Under the pieces are notes generated by a model that had not been told where the DNA came from, did no database searches, and saw only the letters and a list, made by a program, of their open reading frames with translations. The position numbers and the translations under genes are program-made. This document shows positions 8,191 to 17,876 of a stretch of 64,000 nucleotides of DNA, one piece after another. Source of the stretch: Arcicella rigui (lineage in GTDB: Bacteria > Bacteroidota > Bacteroidia > Cytophagales > Spirosomataceae); NCBI RefSeq assembly GCF_034929435.1, contig NZ_JAYFUM010000008.1, positions 124,001-188,000 on the forward strand. Direction: 5' to 3'. The first letter of the stretch is position 1. Each line of letters begins with the position of its first letter.

Positions 8191-9051
8191 GTGACTCAAA
8201 ATTTAAGAATTGCCGTTCAAAAATCTGGACGTTTAAGTGAAGACTCCCTCAATCTTTTTAAGGAATGTGGAATCAAGTTTGATAATGGTGCTGGTAAATT
8301 AAAAGCTACTTCTTCTAATTTCCCTGCTGAATTTTTGTTTTTAAGAGACGACGATATTCCGGGTTATGTAGAAGACGGTGTGGCTGACATTGGTATTGTC
8401 GGACAAAACGTGCATGTTGAAAGTAATAAAAATGTATCAGAAGTAAAACTTTTGGGCTTCTCAAAATGTCGTTTATCTATTGCCATTCCTCGTAGCGAAG
8501 AGTACCGTGGAGTACAAGATTTACAAGGAAAAGATATTGCTACTTCGTACCCAATTATTTTAGGCAATTATTTGCAATCGCAAGGAGTACAATCGCATAT
8601 TCATGAGATTTCTGGTTCGGTAGAAATTGCCCCAAGTATTGGTTTGGCTCATGCTGTTTGCGATATTGTTTCTTCGGGTGGTACTTTGTTGAGTAACGGT
8701 TTGAAAGAAGTAGAAGTAATTTTCCGTTCGGAAGCCATCATGATTGGCTACACGAAAATGTCGGAAGAAAAACAAAGTATTCTTAACCAAATTCTTTTTA
8801 GAATTGATGCCGTTCAACGTGCAAAAAATAACAAGTATGTGGTTTTGAACACTAAAAACGAAAACATTGAAGCCATCAGTAAATTGTTGCCGGGAATGCA
8901 ATCGCCATCGGTGATTCCTTTAGCACAAGCTGGCTGGTCGGCGATGAGTTCAGTAATTAACGAAAATGACTTTTGGCAAAATATCGAAAAACTCCGTGAA
9001 GCAGGTGCTGAAGGAATTTTGGTAATGCCAATTGAAAAAATGATTTATTAG
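8191..9051 (+). CDS. hisG: ATP phosphoribosyltransferase, long form
   Basis: 286 aa, the length of the long HisG that carries its own C-terminal ACT-like regulatory domain, so no HisZ is needed. Recognisable segments are LRIAVQKSGRLSEDSL at the N-terminus, VADIGIVGQN, the PRPP loop around CDIVSSGGTLLSNGL, and a C-terminal part (from about 210) that binds histidine in the family. It catalyses the first, feedback-inhibited step of histidine synthesis. The start is GTG at 8191; no closer ATG gives the conserved N-terminus. hisD follows after 5 bp. Confidence 0.95.
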   Translation: MTQNLRIAVQKSGRLSEDSLNLFKECGIKFDNGAGKLKATSSNFPAEFLFLRDDDIPGYVEDGVADIGIVGQNVHVESNKNVSEVKLLGFSKCRLSIAIPRSEEYRGVQDLQGKDIATSYPIILGNYLQSQGVQSHIHEISGSVEIAPSIGLAHAVCDIVSSGGTLLSNGLKEVEVIFRSEAIMIGYTKMSEEKQSILNQILFRIDAVQRAKNNKYVVLNTKNENIEAISKLLPGMQSPSVIPLAQAGWSAMSSVINENDFWQNIEKLREAGAEGILVMPIEKMIY

Positions 9052-9056
9052 ATTCA

Positions 9057-10313
9057 ATGAAGATTATAAAATATCCTAAACAGTCCGAATACCAAGCCTT
9101 ACTTACTCGTCCGACACAAGATATTTCTGTGATTGAACAGCGAGTTGCCCCTATTTTGAGTCGAGTAAAAAACGAAGGCGATGCCGCACTTCGTGATTTT
9201 GCTTTGACCTTCGATAAAGTCCATCTCGATTCATTAGCCATGCCTGTCGAAGAAATCGAAAAAGCTGAAAGTTTACTTTCCGAAGACTTAAAAAAAGCAA
9301 TTCATCAAGCATATAGCAATATTTACAAGTTTCATGAAGCTCAGAAGAGTACTCCTGAGAAAATTGAAACTATGAGTGGCGTTACTTGTTGGAGAAAAAC
9401 GGTAGGTATCGAAAAAGTTGGGGTATATATTCCGGGCGGAACAGCTCCATTGTTTTCAACGGTACTGATGCTGGGAATTCCTGCACAAATAGCGGCTTGT
9501 CGTGAAGTAGTTTTGTGTACACCTTCCAACCATCCAGCCATTTTATATGCGGCTTCCCTTTGTGGCATCAGCAAAATTTTTAGAATTGGTGGAGCTCAGG
9601 CAGTTGCGGCAATGGCTTATGGTACAGAAAGTATTCCAAAAGTTTATAAAATTTTTGGTCCGGGAAATCAGTACGTTACAGCCGCCAAAATGTTGGTAAA
9701 CAAAGAAGGCGTAGCGATTGATATGCCAGCGGGGCCGTCGGAAGTGGCAGTTTATGCCGATGATACGGCAAATCCTGCTTTTGTAGCCGCAGATTTATTG
9801 TCACAAGCCGAACATGGTATCGACTCACAAGTATTATTGGTTTCTACTTCTGAGAAAATCATTGATGCTGTAAATGAAGAATTGAGTAAACAATTAGCGG
9901 TATTACCAAGAGCCGCTTTTGCCTCACAAGCCCTTGAAAACAGCCAAGCAATTTTGGTAGAAAACCAAGAAATTGCCCTGACGCTTCTGAACGAATACGC
10001 TGCCGAACACTTGATTTTATCAGTAGAGAACGCAGAAGAAGTATCAGAAAAAATCTATCAGGCAGGTTCAATCTTTTTAGGAAATTACACTCCCGAATCG
10101 GCTGGCGACTATGCTTCTGGCACGAACCATACGCTCCCAACCAACGGTTATGCAAAAGCCTACTCGGGCGTAAGTTTGGATAGTTTCGTGAAGAAAATCA
10201 CGGTACAACACATTACGCAAGAAGGTATCAAAAATTTGGGCAAAACCATTATCGAAATGGCAGAGGCGGAGTCATTAGACGCACACGCCAATGCAGTAAA
10301 AATTAGATTGTAA
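9057..10313 (+). CDS. hisD: Histidinol dehydrogenase
   Basis: 418 aa, full length. Landmarks include GVYIPGGTAPLFSTVLMLGIPA, GAQAVAAMAYGTESIP and GPGNQYVTAAK, described here by their positions at about residues 122-215. The zinc-site QAEHG lies near residue 255, EHLILS near 320, and the SGTNHTLPT loop near 365. It oxidises L-histidinol to L-histidine in two NAD-dependent steps. Second gene of the hisGDC run, with spacings of 5 and 12 bp. Confidence 0.96.
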   Translation: MKIIKYPKQSEYQALLTRPTQDISVIEQRVAPILSRVKNEGDAALRDFALTFDKVHLDSLAMPVEEIEKAESLLSEDLKKAIHQAYSNIYKFHEAQKSTPEKIETMSGVTCWRKTVGIEKVGVYIPGGTAPLFSTVLMLGIPAQIAACREVVLCTPSNHPAILYAASLCGISKIFRIGGAQAVAAMAYGTESIPKVYKIFGPGNQYVTAAKMLVNKEGVAIDMPAGPSEVAVYADDTANPAFVAADLLSQAEHGIDSQVLLVSTSEKIIDAVNEELSKQLAVLPRAAFASQALENSQAILVENQEIALTLLNEYAAEHLILSVENAEEVSEKIYQAGSIFLGNYTPESAGDYASGTNHTLPTNGYAKAYSGVSLDSFVKKITVQHITQEGIKNLGKTIIEMAEAESLDAHANAVKIRL

Positions 10314-10325
10314 ATTATTTTAACT

Positions 10326-11381
10326 ATGAGTTTTAACATACAACAGATAGTTCGTAAACATATTCTTAGCCTTGCTCCTTACTCGTCTGCACGTGATGAA
10401 TATACAGGAAAAGAAGGAATATTTTTGGATGCAAACGAAAACCCAATTGGCTCGGCAACGCCCGAAAATTGGAATCGTTATCCAGACCCATATCAATTTG
10501 CCATTAAAGAAAAATTGGCGGCTATCAAAGCTTGCAGACCTTCACAGATATTTTTAGGAAATGGTTCTGACGAACCGATTGATTTGATTATCCGATTGAC
10601 TTGCGAACCAAAAGAAGACAATATCATCATCCTTCCGCCTACTTATGGAATGTATGAAGTAAGTGCTTCTGTGAATAATGTTCAAATCCAGAAAATTGAT
10701 TTAACCGAGGATTATCAATTAGATACAGATGCCATCATAGAGGCAATCAATCAGAAAACGAAATTGATTTTTATCTGTTCGCCCAATAATCCAACAGGAA
10801 ATATTATCAATCGTGAAGCAATTTTAAGCATTATCGACAATTTTGAACACGGAATTGTAGTCATTGATGAAGCCTACAACGATTTTTCTGACGAGCCTTC
10901 TTTTATTCAAGAATTAGATAATTTTCCTAACGTAATGGTACTCCAAACTTTCTCAAAAGCTTGGGGATTAGCCGCTTTACGTTTGGGAATGGCATTTGCC
11001 AACGAAGAGCTTATCAAGCTTTTAAACAAAATAAAGTACCCTTACAATATCAACGGGCTGACGCAAAAACTACTCATTGAAAATATTGATAATACTGATT
11101 TCGTTAAGAATTCCGTTAATACCCTGAATCATAACCGTCAGTTATTAGCCGAAGAGTTATCAGGTTTGTCAATCGTTGAGAAAATATTCCCGTCGGATGC
11201 CAATTTCCTCTTAGTGAAATTCCAAGATGCCAAAGCCGTTTTTGATTACTTAATCGAACAAAAAACCATTGTTCGTGACCGTTCAAAAGTAAAACTTTGT
11301 GATAATTCTCTAAGAATTTCAATAGGAACATCCGAAGAAAACCAACATCTGATGACTTTACTCAAGGCTTATCAACAGTAA
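10326..11381 (+). CDS. hisC: Histidinol-phosphate aminotransferase
   Basis: 351 aa class I/II PLP aminotransferase. The substrate-anchoring LDANENPIG is near the N-terminus, NNPTG is at about residue 157, the DEAY aspartate near 186, the Schiff-base lysine in TFSKAWGLAALRLG, and the C-terminal arginine in SLRISIG. It makes histidinol phosphate from imidazole-acetol phosphate. Third and last his gene here; hisB, hisH, hisA, hisF and hisI must lie elsewhere. Confidence 0.95.
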   Translation: MSFNIQQIVRKHILSLAPYSSARDEYTGKEGIFLDANENPIGSATPENWNRYPDPYQFAIKEKLAAIKACRPSQIFLGNGSDEPIDLIIRLTCEPKEDNIIILPPTYGMYEVSASVNNVQIQKIDLTEDYQLDTDAIIEAINQKTKLIFICSPNNPTGNIINREAILSIIDNFEHGIVVIDEAYNDFSDEPSFIQELDNFPNVMVLQTFSKAWGLAALRLGMAFANEELIKLLNKIKYPYNINGLTQKLLIENIDNTDFVKNSVNTLNHNRQLLAEELSGLSIVEKIFPSDANFLLVKFQDAKAVFDYLIEQKTIVRDRSKVKLCDNSLRISIGTSEENQHLMTLLKAYQQ

Positions 11382-11392
11382 ACCTTATCATC

Positions 11393-11899
11393 ATGAAAAA
11401 AATTCTTTGTATTGTATTTCTCCTTTGTATCAGTTTTGTTGGGCATTCACAGTATAAAGCTTGGGCAGTTGGAGCAAAATTAGGCGACCCATCAGGCTTA
11501 ACCGTAAGGCGTTATCTGAAAAACGATAAAAATGCCATTGAGTTTAACTTGGGCGTTTACGGAGCAATTTGGGGACTAAGAAGCCCTTATCGAGAGGGAA
11601 GTTTTGATGGAGCAGGCGTTTCATTCAATGCCCTTTATCTTTGGCACAGAGAATTAGGAAGTAACCTGTTAGAAGCCTACTATGGTTTTGGTTTACAGAT
11701 GACCTCCCGCAATTATGTTGTAAACAGAGTCCAAATGTCCTCTTCTGGCACAGGCGGAATCGGACAGGCAGGCTTAGAGTACTCGATTCCCAATTCACCA
11801 TTGTCAGTTTTTGGCGAATTGGGCGTATATCTTGAGATGATACCAGCCTCACAATATATCCATCCGCAAGGAGGTATTGGTGCAAGGGTGAATTTTTAA
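11393..11899 (+). CDS. Small secreted or outer-membrane protein of unknown function
   Basis: 168 aa with a signal peptide (MKKILCIVFLLCISFVGHSQ). The rest alternates hydrophobic and polar residues with many Gly and Tyr and ends in GGIGARVNF, a pattern of short outer-membrane barrels whose C-terminal residue is Phe. It begins 11 bp after hisC and is probably co-transcribed with it, though nothing suggests a role in histidine synthesis. I do not recognise a named family. Confidence 0.75.
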   Translation: MKKILCIVFLLCISFVGHSQYKAWAVGAKLGDPSGLTVRRYLKNDKNAIEFNLGVYGAIWGLRSPYREGSFDGAGVSFNALYLWHRELGSNLLEAYYGFGLQMTSRNYVVNRVQMSSSGTGGIGQAGLEYSIPNSPLSVFGELGVYLEMIPASQYIHPQGGIGARVNF

Positions 11900-11917
11900 C
11901 CCGACACCAATCAAAGT

Positions 11918-11948
11918 TTTGCAGAACAAAGTATATTCTTTACATTTG
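11918..11948 (+). promoter_or_regulatory. tRNA-Ala promoter
   Basis: TTTG (11918-11921), a 19-bp spacer and TACATTTG (11941-11948) match the Bacteroidota -33/-7 consensus and place the start a few bases before the tRNA. Confidence 0.75.
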
Positions 11949-11959
11949 CAAAACTTTGG

Positions 11960-12033
11960 GGGGGCTTAGCTCAGTTGGCTAGAGCGCTACGCTGGCAGCG
12001 TAGAGGTCATGGGTTCGAATCCCATAGTCTCCA
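11960..12033 (+). tRNA. tRNA-Ala (anticodon GGC)
   Basis: A complete cloverleaf: acceptor GGGGGCT pairs with AGTCTCC (two G-U pairs), D stem GCTC/GAGC, anticodon stem CTACG/CGTAG with loop CTGGCAG giving anticodon GGC, T stem ATGGG/CCCAT with loop TTCGAAT, and discriminator A. The 3' CCA is not fully encoded and must be added. It reads GCC and GCU alanine codons. Confidence 0.97.
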
Positions 12034-12040
12034 CAATTTA

Positions 12041-12079
12041 AAACCGCTTAGAGATTCGTCTTTAAGCGGTTTTTTTTTT
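12041..12079 (+). terminator. Terminator of tRNA-Ala
   Basis: AAACCGCTTA (12041-12050) pairs perfectly with TAAGCGGTTT (12063-12072), followed by an uninterrupted T-run. Confidence 0.92.
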
Positions 12080-12435
12080 ACTCGGTAAAAAATTACATTA
12101 ATTTATAGATTGTTATCAGAAAGTATTGATATTACCAAAACCACGCTAAGTTGAAAAAGCCACCATTTCAGAAGCATTGCTGTACCTCCAAAATCAAAAA
12201 AAATGGCAATCTATTCTCATAAAAGAATAAATTACCAACGGTATTGAAATAGATAGGTTTGTCAAAATAAGTATTCGTCTTTTAATATTTGTAGTGTTTG
12301 AACATAGTTTTGCTAAATCTTAATTTTGCAGCTGTATAATGGCACTACAAACATGAAGTCCTTTGAGGTAATAGCGATTGGTGATTTTCTGAAACAAAGT
12401 GCATACTTCATAAAAAATACTTTCTGTAAGCACTT
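12080..12435 (+). promoter_or_regulatory. Gene-poor gap with an orphan promoter inside an inverted repeat (12288-12351)
   Basis: TTTG (12297-12300), a spacer of exactly 20 bp and TAATTTTG (12321-12328) form a textbook promoter. It is bracketed by TTTGTAGTG (12288-12296) and its reverse complement CACTACAAA (12343-12351), as a repressor operator would be. The only thing downstream is a 46-codon frame from ATG 12353 that ends at 12493 inside the oppositely oriented next gene. The rest of the gap (12080-12280) shows no supported gene. Confidence 0.55.
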
Positions 12436-12750
12436 TCATAATAATATAATCAGTAATAAAATAATGATGATGATTGCTCCTACCGAAAGATAAACTCCGC
12501 CATTCATTTCTGAAAGTGCCGCTTTGGTACTGCGTACTTCTTTACGCAATGCCTTCTTTTCTTTTGAAGTCATAGAAGATTTATCCATGGCTTTTATTTC
12601 TTCCAAACGTTGTACTAAAGCCTTAGCTTTTACTTCATTTTCAACACTCATCGTAGTAGGTTCTTCGGCTACAATGGCTGAGGCTTGTAGAGCAATTGGC
12701 GTAAATGACAACAAAAGGGCAGTCATTAAATAAAATATTTTTTTCTTCAT
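12436..12750 (-). CDS. Small membrane-anchored periplasmic protein
   Basis: 104 aa: a signal peptide (to about residue 24, ending LQASA), a charged helical middle with KAKALVQRLEEIKAMDKSSM and many Lys/Glu, and a C-terminal Ile/Leu-rich membrane segment (IIIIILLLIILL). Such small coiled proteins are common in Bacteroidota and have no known function. The upstream region carries copy A of the tandem TTATANNATT promoter element, which places it in the inferred envelope-stress regulon. Confidence 0.75.
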   Translation of the reverse strand: MKKKIFYLMTALLLSFTPIALQASAIVAEEPTTMSVENEVKAKALVQRLEEIKAMDKSSMTSKEKKALRKEVRSTKAALSEMNGGVYLSVGAIIIIILLLIILL

Positions 12751-12793
12751 CTCGCTGATAATTAGTTCATTAGAAGGGTTTCTAATTTCAATA

Positions 12794-12861
12794 CAAAGAT
12801 GAGGAATTAAAAAGCGATGATGTTATAGAATTGTGGAAGAGAGTTATATGATTCACACTTT
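12794..12861 (-). promoter_or_regulatory. Regulon promoter, copy A
   Basis: On the plus strand: CAAAGATG (12794, the -7 element read from the minus strand), TTATAGAATT (12823), TTATATGATT (12844, 21 bp later), then CACACTTT (12854). The -7 to first-repeat distance is 29 bp, against 30 in the other five copies. The predicted start is about 37 bp before the 12750 ATG. Confidence 0.8.
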
Positions 12862-12931
12862 TAAGTAAGTTGGCAAAATTATTTTTACCCGCTTTAGGCT
12901 GTAAGCCTTATGCTATAAGCACAAGGTTCAT

Positions 12932-15900
12932 TTACAAATTATTAATTCTCTCAAGCTCAAGCTCCAATTCTTTACAAGCCTGTTCGCAAACAAATTCGAG
13001 TTGAGCAACTAAATCATGAATACTTTCATGGGGTTGATTCAAGCCAGCATAATCATAAATTCTTTTGGCTACGTTTTCGTGTTCTCCTTTGATACCCATT
13101 ATCGAAAACGAAGGAATCATTTTATGCACCGTCGCCTGTAACAATTGCCAGTTATTTTCCAATAAACTTTGCTTCATTGCATTGATTAGTATCGGCGTTT
13201 GTTTGAGATAAATACTAATCATTTCTGTCATCAATTTCGGATTATTCTTGGTGCGGGTAGTCAAGTAGCTTAAATCTAAATAGGTCACAAGCGTATCGTC
13301 TTCTATCATCAATACTTCGTCTTCCATTACTTTTTCAATTATTTTCTGCGGAATCAGTCCTACCATCAAAGTATAAAGTAGACGTTCGTCCACAGGTTTG
13401 GCTATGTACTCGTTCATGCCTACTTCTTTGCATTTTGCCACATCTGATGTGGTAACGTCAGCCGTGAGAGCAATAATCGGGATATTGGATTGCAGTGTGT
13501 TTCGGATGTACTCTGTTGCCTCAAAACCATTCATTTCGGGCATTTGTATGTCCATCAAAATAATATCATAAGTTTTGCTTTGTAGCTTTTCGATGGCGAT
13601 TTTTCCATTTTCGGCAATATCGCATTCAAAATTAAAATCATCCAAAAGGGTTTTTATCAATAATTGATTCAGAGGAGTATCTTCGGCGACCAAGACATTT
13701 ACATTGCTGAGTCGGTTGTCTAAAGGAATCAACTCTATTTCTTCTTCGGCTTTTGCTTCGGTTTTGAAGAAAGTCAGCACAAAAGTAAAGGTAGAACCTT
13801 CGTCTATTTTACTTTTAAGGCTAATAACGCCCCCTTGCGACTCTACCAATTGTTTGGCGATGGCAAGCCCCAAGCCTGTGCCGCCGTACAAACGGGAAGT
13901 TTCGCTGGATGCTTGCTGGAAGTTTTCAAAAATGGTTTTTAACTGGTCGGTAGCGATGCCAATACCGGTATCTTCTACCGAAAACTGAATCGTTACTTTT
14001 TCGGCATCTTCGTTTAGCAAACGAATATTTAATGAAATGTAGCCTTTTGCCGTAAATTTTAAGGCATTACTTACCAAATTCAACATAATTTGGTGTAAAC
14101 GTGAGGCGTCGCCTACCAGTACTTCTGGAATATTGGTGTCGATTTCGGACTTTAAAATGAGGTTTTTTTCTTGACTTTTGGTTTCAAAAAGTCGAATAAT
14201 CGTCAATACCGAAAACGCCAATTTGAAAGGTTTTTTTTCAAAAACCATTTTTCCTGCATCTACTTTCGCCAAATCCAGAATGTCATTGATTAATACAATC
14301 AAAGCATCGCCACTCATTTTAATCGCCGTCAAATACTCTTTTTGTTTGGCTTCTAAATTGGTTTTAAGAACAATTTTTGTAAAACCAATGATGGCATTCA
14401 AAGGCGTTCGTATCTCGTGACTCATATTGGATAAAAACTGTTGCTTGGCTTTCATGGCTTCCTCGGCATTATGTGAAGCCCTTTCGGCTTTTGTCTGTGC
14501 CTCCTCGGCAATACCTGTGGCAAGTTCGGCAAAGATTTTTGCTTCCATCAGTTCTCTCTCAGCCATTTTTTGGTCAGTAATATCTATACTGATTGCCACA
14601 AATTGATAAGGTTTTTGCTCCTCATCCAGAAACGGAACAATTGTAGAATTTACCCAATAGAATGAACCATCTTTTGCTTTATTTCTTAATTCATTTCTCC
14701 AAATTTTACCGCTCATTATGGTATCCCATAATTCCTTCATAAATACTTCGGAATGGTAATTTGAGTTGATGACTCGATGATTTTTTCCGATTAATTCATC
14801 CGATGAATACTGGGAAATTCTGCAATAATTATCATTTACATAATTGATAATTCCCTTTTCGTCTGCCACATCTACAATCGAAGAAGCATCAAGGGCATAA
14901 CGATAATCTAATACTTCTTTCAGACTTTGAGCCAGATTATTTTCAATTCTTTTCTGTTCCGTAATGTCTTCTATTGCCAATAAAATCAATTGTTCAGAAC
15001 TGATTTTTTGTAATATAAGATTGCCGTTTAATAGTAAATGTTTTTCACCAATTCCTTTGAACGTATGAGTAAGGTGAAATTTTGATAAACTACTATTATG
15101 TGAAATGATATTTTTTAAAGCCGTTTTTAGTTCTACGATATTCCACTGTTTATCACCCAAATCAAACAAAGAAATGCCTTCGGTATCTTGTTTTTTGAAA
15201 AGAAATTTTTCGTAAAATGATTTATTGGCAGATTTCACGGCAAAGTTTTTATCCAAAACCAACATGGGTTCGTGAATAGTAGCAATAATTGCCTCTGAAA
15301 AATCGTAAGCTTCTGTCAGCAAACTATTCCGCATGTGCAATTCCTGATTACTCGAAATCAGTTCTTCATTGGTTACCTCAATTTCTTCTCTGGAAGTTTC
15401 AAGCTCTTCGTTCAAGGTTTGGTACTCTTCGTTTGACGAAACAATCTCTTCATTGGCTACTTGTAATTCCTCAAAAGTAATTTCCTGTAAATCCGTAATC
15501 GTATTGATTTCTTTACGAATACTGTTGAGTTCTTCGGTTAATTTTTTAATTCTTTGGTCACGAAGTGCCAAAGAACTTTTATCGCTTTTGTGGTTTTCTA
15601 AGCTCCTGTCGGCTTGTTTGTGTAGCGTAAAGACAATCATAATGAGCGGTTCTTCCCAATCAATTTTGAGCGGAGAAACTTCAAAAGACAGCAATTGCCA
15701 AGCGGATTCTATCTTGATTTCGATGCCTGATTTTTGAACATTTTGTTTGGTTTTGATTACTTCATAAATAGCGTTGCGTAGCTCAAAAGCAAATTCTGGT
15801 CTTGCCATTTTCAGAATATGAAGACTGGCTTTGCCTGACTGGTGTTCGAGAAAAAAAGAAACGGGGCCTCTGAATTGAAGTATTTCCATGTCTTTATTAA

Positions 15901-17524
15901 TCACGGCACAAGCTGGCATATAAGATGCCAACAAAACGGCATCAATGGCATTTTCGATGCCAACGGGAGTAACGCTGATACTTTTTGTGGGAATGTTGAT
16001 TTTCTTAGTGGGAAAAATTGTTCTCGGAAAACGAGGTTGAAGCTCCATTTGCCGCCTAATACCATTACTTTTTTTACAAGTATAAATTTTATATTTACTG
16101 TTTACTTGCGTAAAAAGCTGTGAGGTAGTACCAATGGTTTCTGCTTTGCCGAGCATCAAAAAACCTGCGTCGTTGAGGGCAAAATGTAGGGTAGTAAATA
16201 CTTTTTTCTGTGCCGTAGAGTCGAAGTAAATCAATAGATTGCAACAACTTACAAAATCCATTCTTGAAAAAGGTGGGCCTCGCAAAATATTATGTGGAGC
16301 AAATACGCATAAATCACGCAATTCTTTGATGACTTTATAGTTTTCGCCAATTTTTGAAAAGTAGCGATTCAGGTATTTTTGTGGAATGTTTTTTACATCC
16401 GTTTGTGAATATTCGCCCAATCGTGCGGCTTGAATGGCTTCGTCGCTGAGGTCGGTAGCAAAAATCTGAAAGATAATTTTCTTGTTTTTTTTCTCTCTCA
16501 ATTCATCAATCAAAATCGCTATCGAGTAGGCTTCTTCGCCCGTAGAACAAGCAGGTACCCAAATTCTCAGGCTTTCTTCACTATTTTTACTTTTCAATAA
16601 TTTTGGTAAAATGGTACTTTCTAAGTATTCAAAGGTTTCGGTATCTCTGAAAAAATTGGTAACATTTATCAGCAAATCTTTGTAAAGTAAAGCAATGGCG
16701 GCATCATCTTTTTGTAGGAAAACTACATATTCTTTAATCGTTTTTATCCCCGATTGCTTCATTTTGTGGGTAATGCGTCTTTTGATGGTTGGCATTTTAT
16801 AATGGCTAAAATCTACGCCCATTTTTGTTCGCAATAGATTGAAGATATTATCCAAATCAGCATTGGGGTTTTCGTTTTGTACTTCTATATCATCCTTTAT
16901 TTTTTTGTCAAAATTTGATTTACTGAGATTCTCTAACTTTTTGGCAATGTCTTTTGGAGATAAAACAAAATCTACAATGCCAGCATTAATGGCAGACAAT
17001 GGCATACTGTTGGCTTGAGCGGTATCGTCCTGTGCAATAGTAATCCCTCCTGCTTCTTTGATGTCCTTTAGTCCGTTTGTACCATCGCTGGCATTTCCCG
17101 AAAGAATCACTCCTATTACTTTTTCATGGTGTGTTTTGGCAAGCGACGAGAAAAGTACGTCAATCGAAATCACAGCCGTATTTTTGGTGCGTGGTAACAA
17201 TTTAATGTGTCCGTCGATTACTTCTATCACTTGATTCGTCGGAATTACATAGACATTATTCGGTAAAATATGTTCCATATTTTCAATTTCCTGTACTTTC
17301 ATCGTAGTCATTTTGGCTAAAATAGAAGTAAGCAAACTCTTATGGTCGGGGTTGAGGTGTTGTACATAAATAAAAGCCATACCCGTATCAGGCGAAATAT
17401 TTTTCAACAATTCGCAAATCGCTTCAAGTCCGCCAACAGATGCACCAATGGCAACAATCGTAAAAGCATGGTCTTGGGCTTGCTCAAGTTTTTCATTGGC
17501 TTTCACTAATAGTTTTTTTTTCAT
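12932..17524 (-). CDS. CheB-CheR-PAS-hybrid histidine kinase-receiver-Hpt protein
   Basis: 1530 aa in order: CheB methylesterase (about 20-200; triad Ser29, His56, Asp147 intact, no CheB receiver), CheR methyltransferase (about 215-480; VPACSTGEEAYSIA), a coiled coil (about 650-735), two PAS domains (about 740-870 and 880-990), HisKA with NMSHEIRTPLN (His1036), HATPase (GTGLGLAIAK), a receiver (ILMDIQMPEMNG, Asp1325), and an Hpt domain (His1467 in VHKMIPS). No transmembrane segment is visible, so it is a cytoplasmic phosphorelay able to pass phosphate His-Asp-His to an outside receiver. Chemotaxis genes are absent nearby, so CheB/CheR probably act on non-chemotaxis targets or as sensory modules. 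The lone receiver and AraC genes upstream on the same strand are the obvious partners. Confidence 0.93.
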   Translation of the reverse strand: MKKKLLVKANEKLEQAQDHAFTIVAIGASVGGLEAICELLKNISPDTGMAFIYVQHLNPDHKSLLTSILAKMTTMKVQEIENMEHILPNNVYVIPTNQVIEVIDGHIKLLPRTKNTAVISIDVLFSSLAKTHHEKVIGVILSGNASDGTNGLKDIKEAGGITIAQDDTAQANSMPLSAINAGIVDFVLSPKDIAKKLENLSKSNFDKKIKDDIEVQNENPNADLDNIFNLLRTKMGVDFSHYKMPTIKRRITHKMKQSGIKTIKEYVVFLQKDDAAIALLYKDLLINVTNFFRDTETFEYLESTILPKLLKSKNSEESLRIWVPACSTGEEAYSIAILIDELREKKNKKIIFQIFATDLSDEAIQAARLGEYSQTDVKNIPQKYLNRYFSKIGENYKVIKELRDLCVFAPHNILRGPPFSRMDFVSCCNLLIYFDSTAQKKVFTTLHFALNDAGFLMLGKAETIGTTSQLFTQVNSKYKIYTCKKSNGIRRQMELQPRFPRTIFPTKKINIPTKSISVTPVGIENAIDAVLLASYMPACAVINKDMEILQFRGPVSFFLEHQSGKASLHILKMARPEFAFELRNAIYEVIKTKQNVQKSGIEIKIESAWQLLSFEVSPLKIDWEEPLIMIVFTLHKQADRSLENHKSDKSSLALRDQRIKKLTEELNSIRKEINTITDLQEITFEELQVANEEIVSSNEEYQTLNEELETSREEIEVTNEELISSNQELHMRNSLLTEAYDFSEAIIATIHEPMLVLDKNFAVKSANKSFYEKFLFKKQDTEGISLFDLGDKQWNIVELKTALKNIISHNSSLSKFHLTHTFKGIGEKHLLLNGNLILQKISSEQLILLAIEDITEQKRIENNLAQSLKEVLDYRYALDASSIVDVADEKGIINYVNDNYCRISQYSSDELIGKNHRVINSNYHSEVFMKELWDTIMSGKIWRNELRNKAKDGSFYWVNSTIVPFLDEEQKPYQFVAISIDITDQKMAERELMEAKIFAELATGIAEEAQTKAERASHNAEEAMKAKQQFLSNMSHEIRTPLNAIIGFTKIVLKTNLEAKQKEYLTAIKMSGDALIVLINDILDLAKVDAGKMVFEKKPFKLAFSVLTIIRLFETKSQEKNLILKSEIDTNIPEVLVGDASRLHQIMLNLVSNALKFTAKGYISLNIRLLNEDAEKVTIQFSVEDTGIGIATDQLKTIFENFQQASSETSRLYGGTGLGLAIAKQLVESQGGVISLKSKIDEGSTFTFVLTFFKTEAKAEEEIELIPLDNRLSNVNVLVAEDTPLNQLLIKTLLDDFNFECDIAENGKIAIEKLQSKTYDIILMDIQMPEMNGFEATEYIRNTLQSNIPIIALTADVTTSDVAKCKEVGMNEYIAKPVDERLLYTLMVGLIPQKIIEKVMEDEVLMIEDDTLVTYLDLSYLTTRTKNNPKLMTEMISIYLKQTPILINAMKQSLLENNWQLLQATVHKMIPSFSIMGIKGEHENVAKRIYDYAGLNQPHESIHDLVAQLEFVCEQACKELELELERINNL

Positions 17525-17876
17525 TACAGGGAGAAAATAGTATAAAAATGTATCAATAGATAGAGGTTAGACTACTCTAATGGCTTTTGGGATGAACAAA
17601 ACCATTAGATTTTCATTGAGCAAAGGAGTGAATAAGTGAATAAGTTAATAGAAAAAAACGAGCAGTGAATACAATTTCAAGCATCTAATAATCAGAAACT
17701 TACAAAATATAAGAATTCAAAAATCATAACTCACAACTCACAATTCATAACTCACAACTCATAACTCATAACTCATAAATCACAATTCATAACTCACAAT
17801 TCATAACTCATAATTCATAACTCATAATTCACAACTCATAACTCATAATTCATAATTCACAACTCATAATTCATAA
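17525..17876. repeat. Iterated word repeat (AACTCATA / AATTCATA)
   Basis: From about 17723 to 17876, some 18 imperfect units of 7-9 bases drawn from AACTCATA, AATTCATA, AACTCACA and AATTCACA follow one another without spacers and reach the receiver gene's stop. A weaker opposite-strand arm (GAGTGAATAAGTGAATAAG) is at about 17627-17645. The rest of the gap shows no gene. It is too irregular to be a normal tandem repeat. Confidence 0.7.

Noticed and set aside
12130..12240. Possible gene fragment (frame reading EKATISEALLYLQNQ then KKMAIYSHKRINYQRY).
   Set aside because: No start, no clear family; could be chance.
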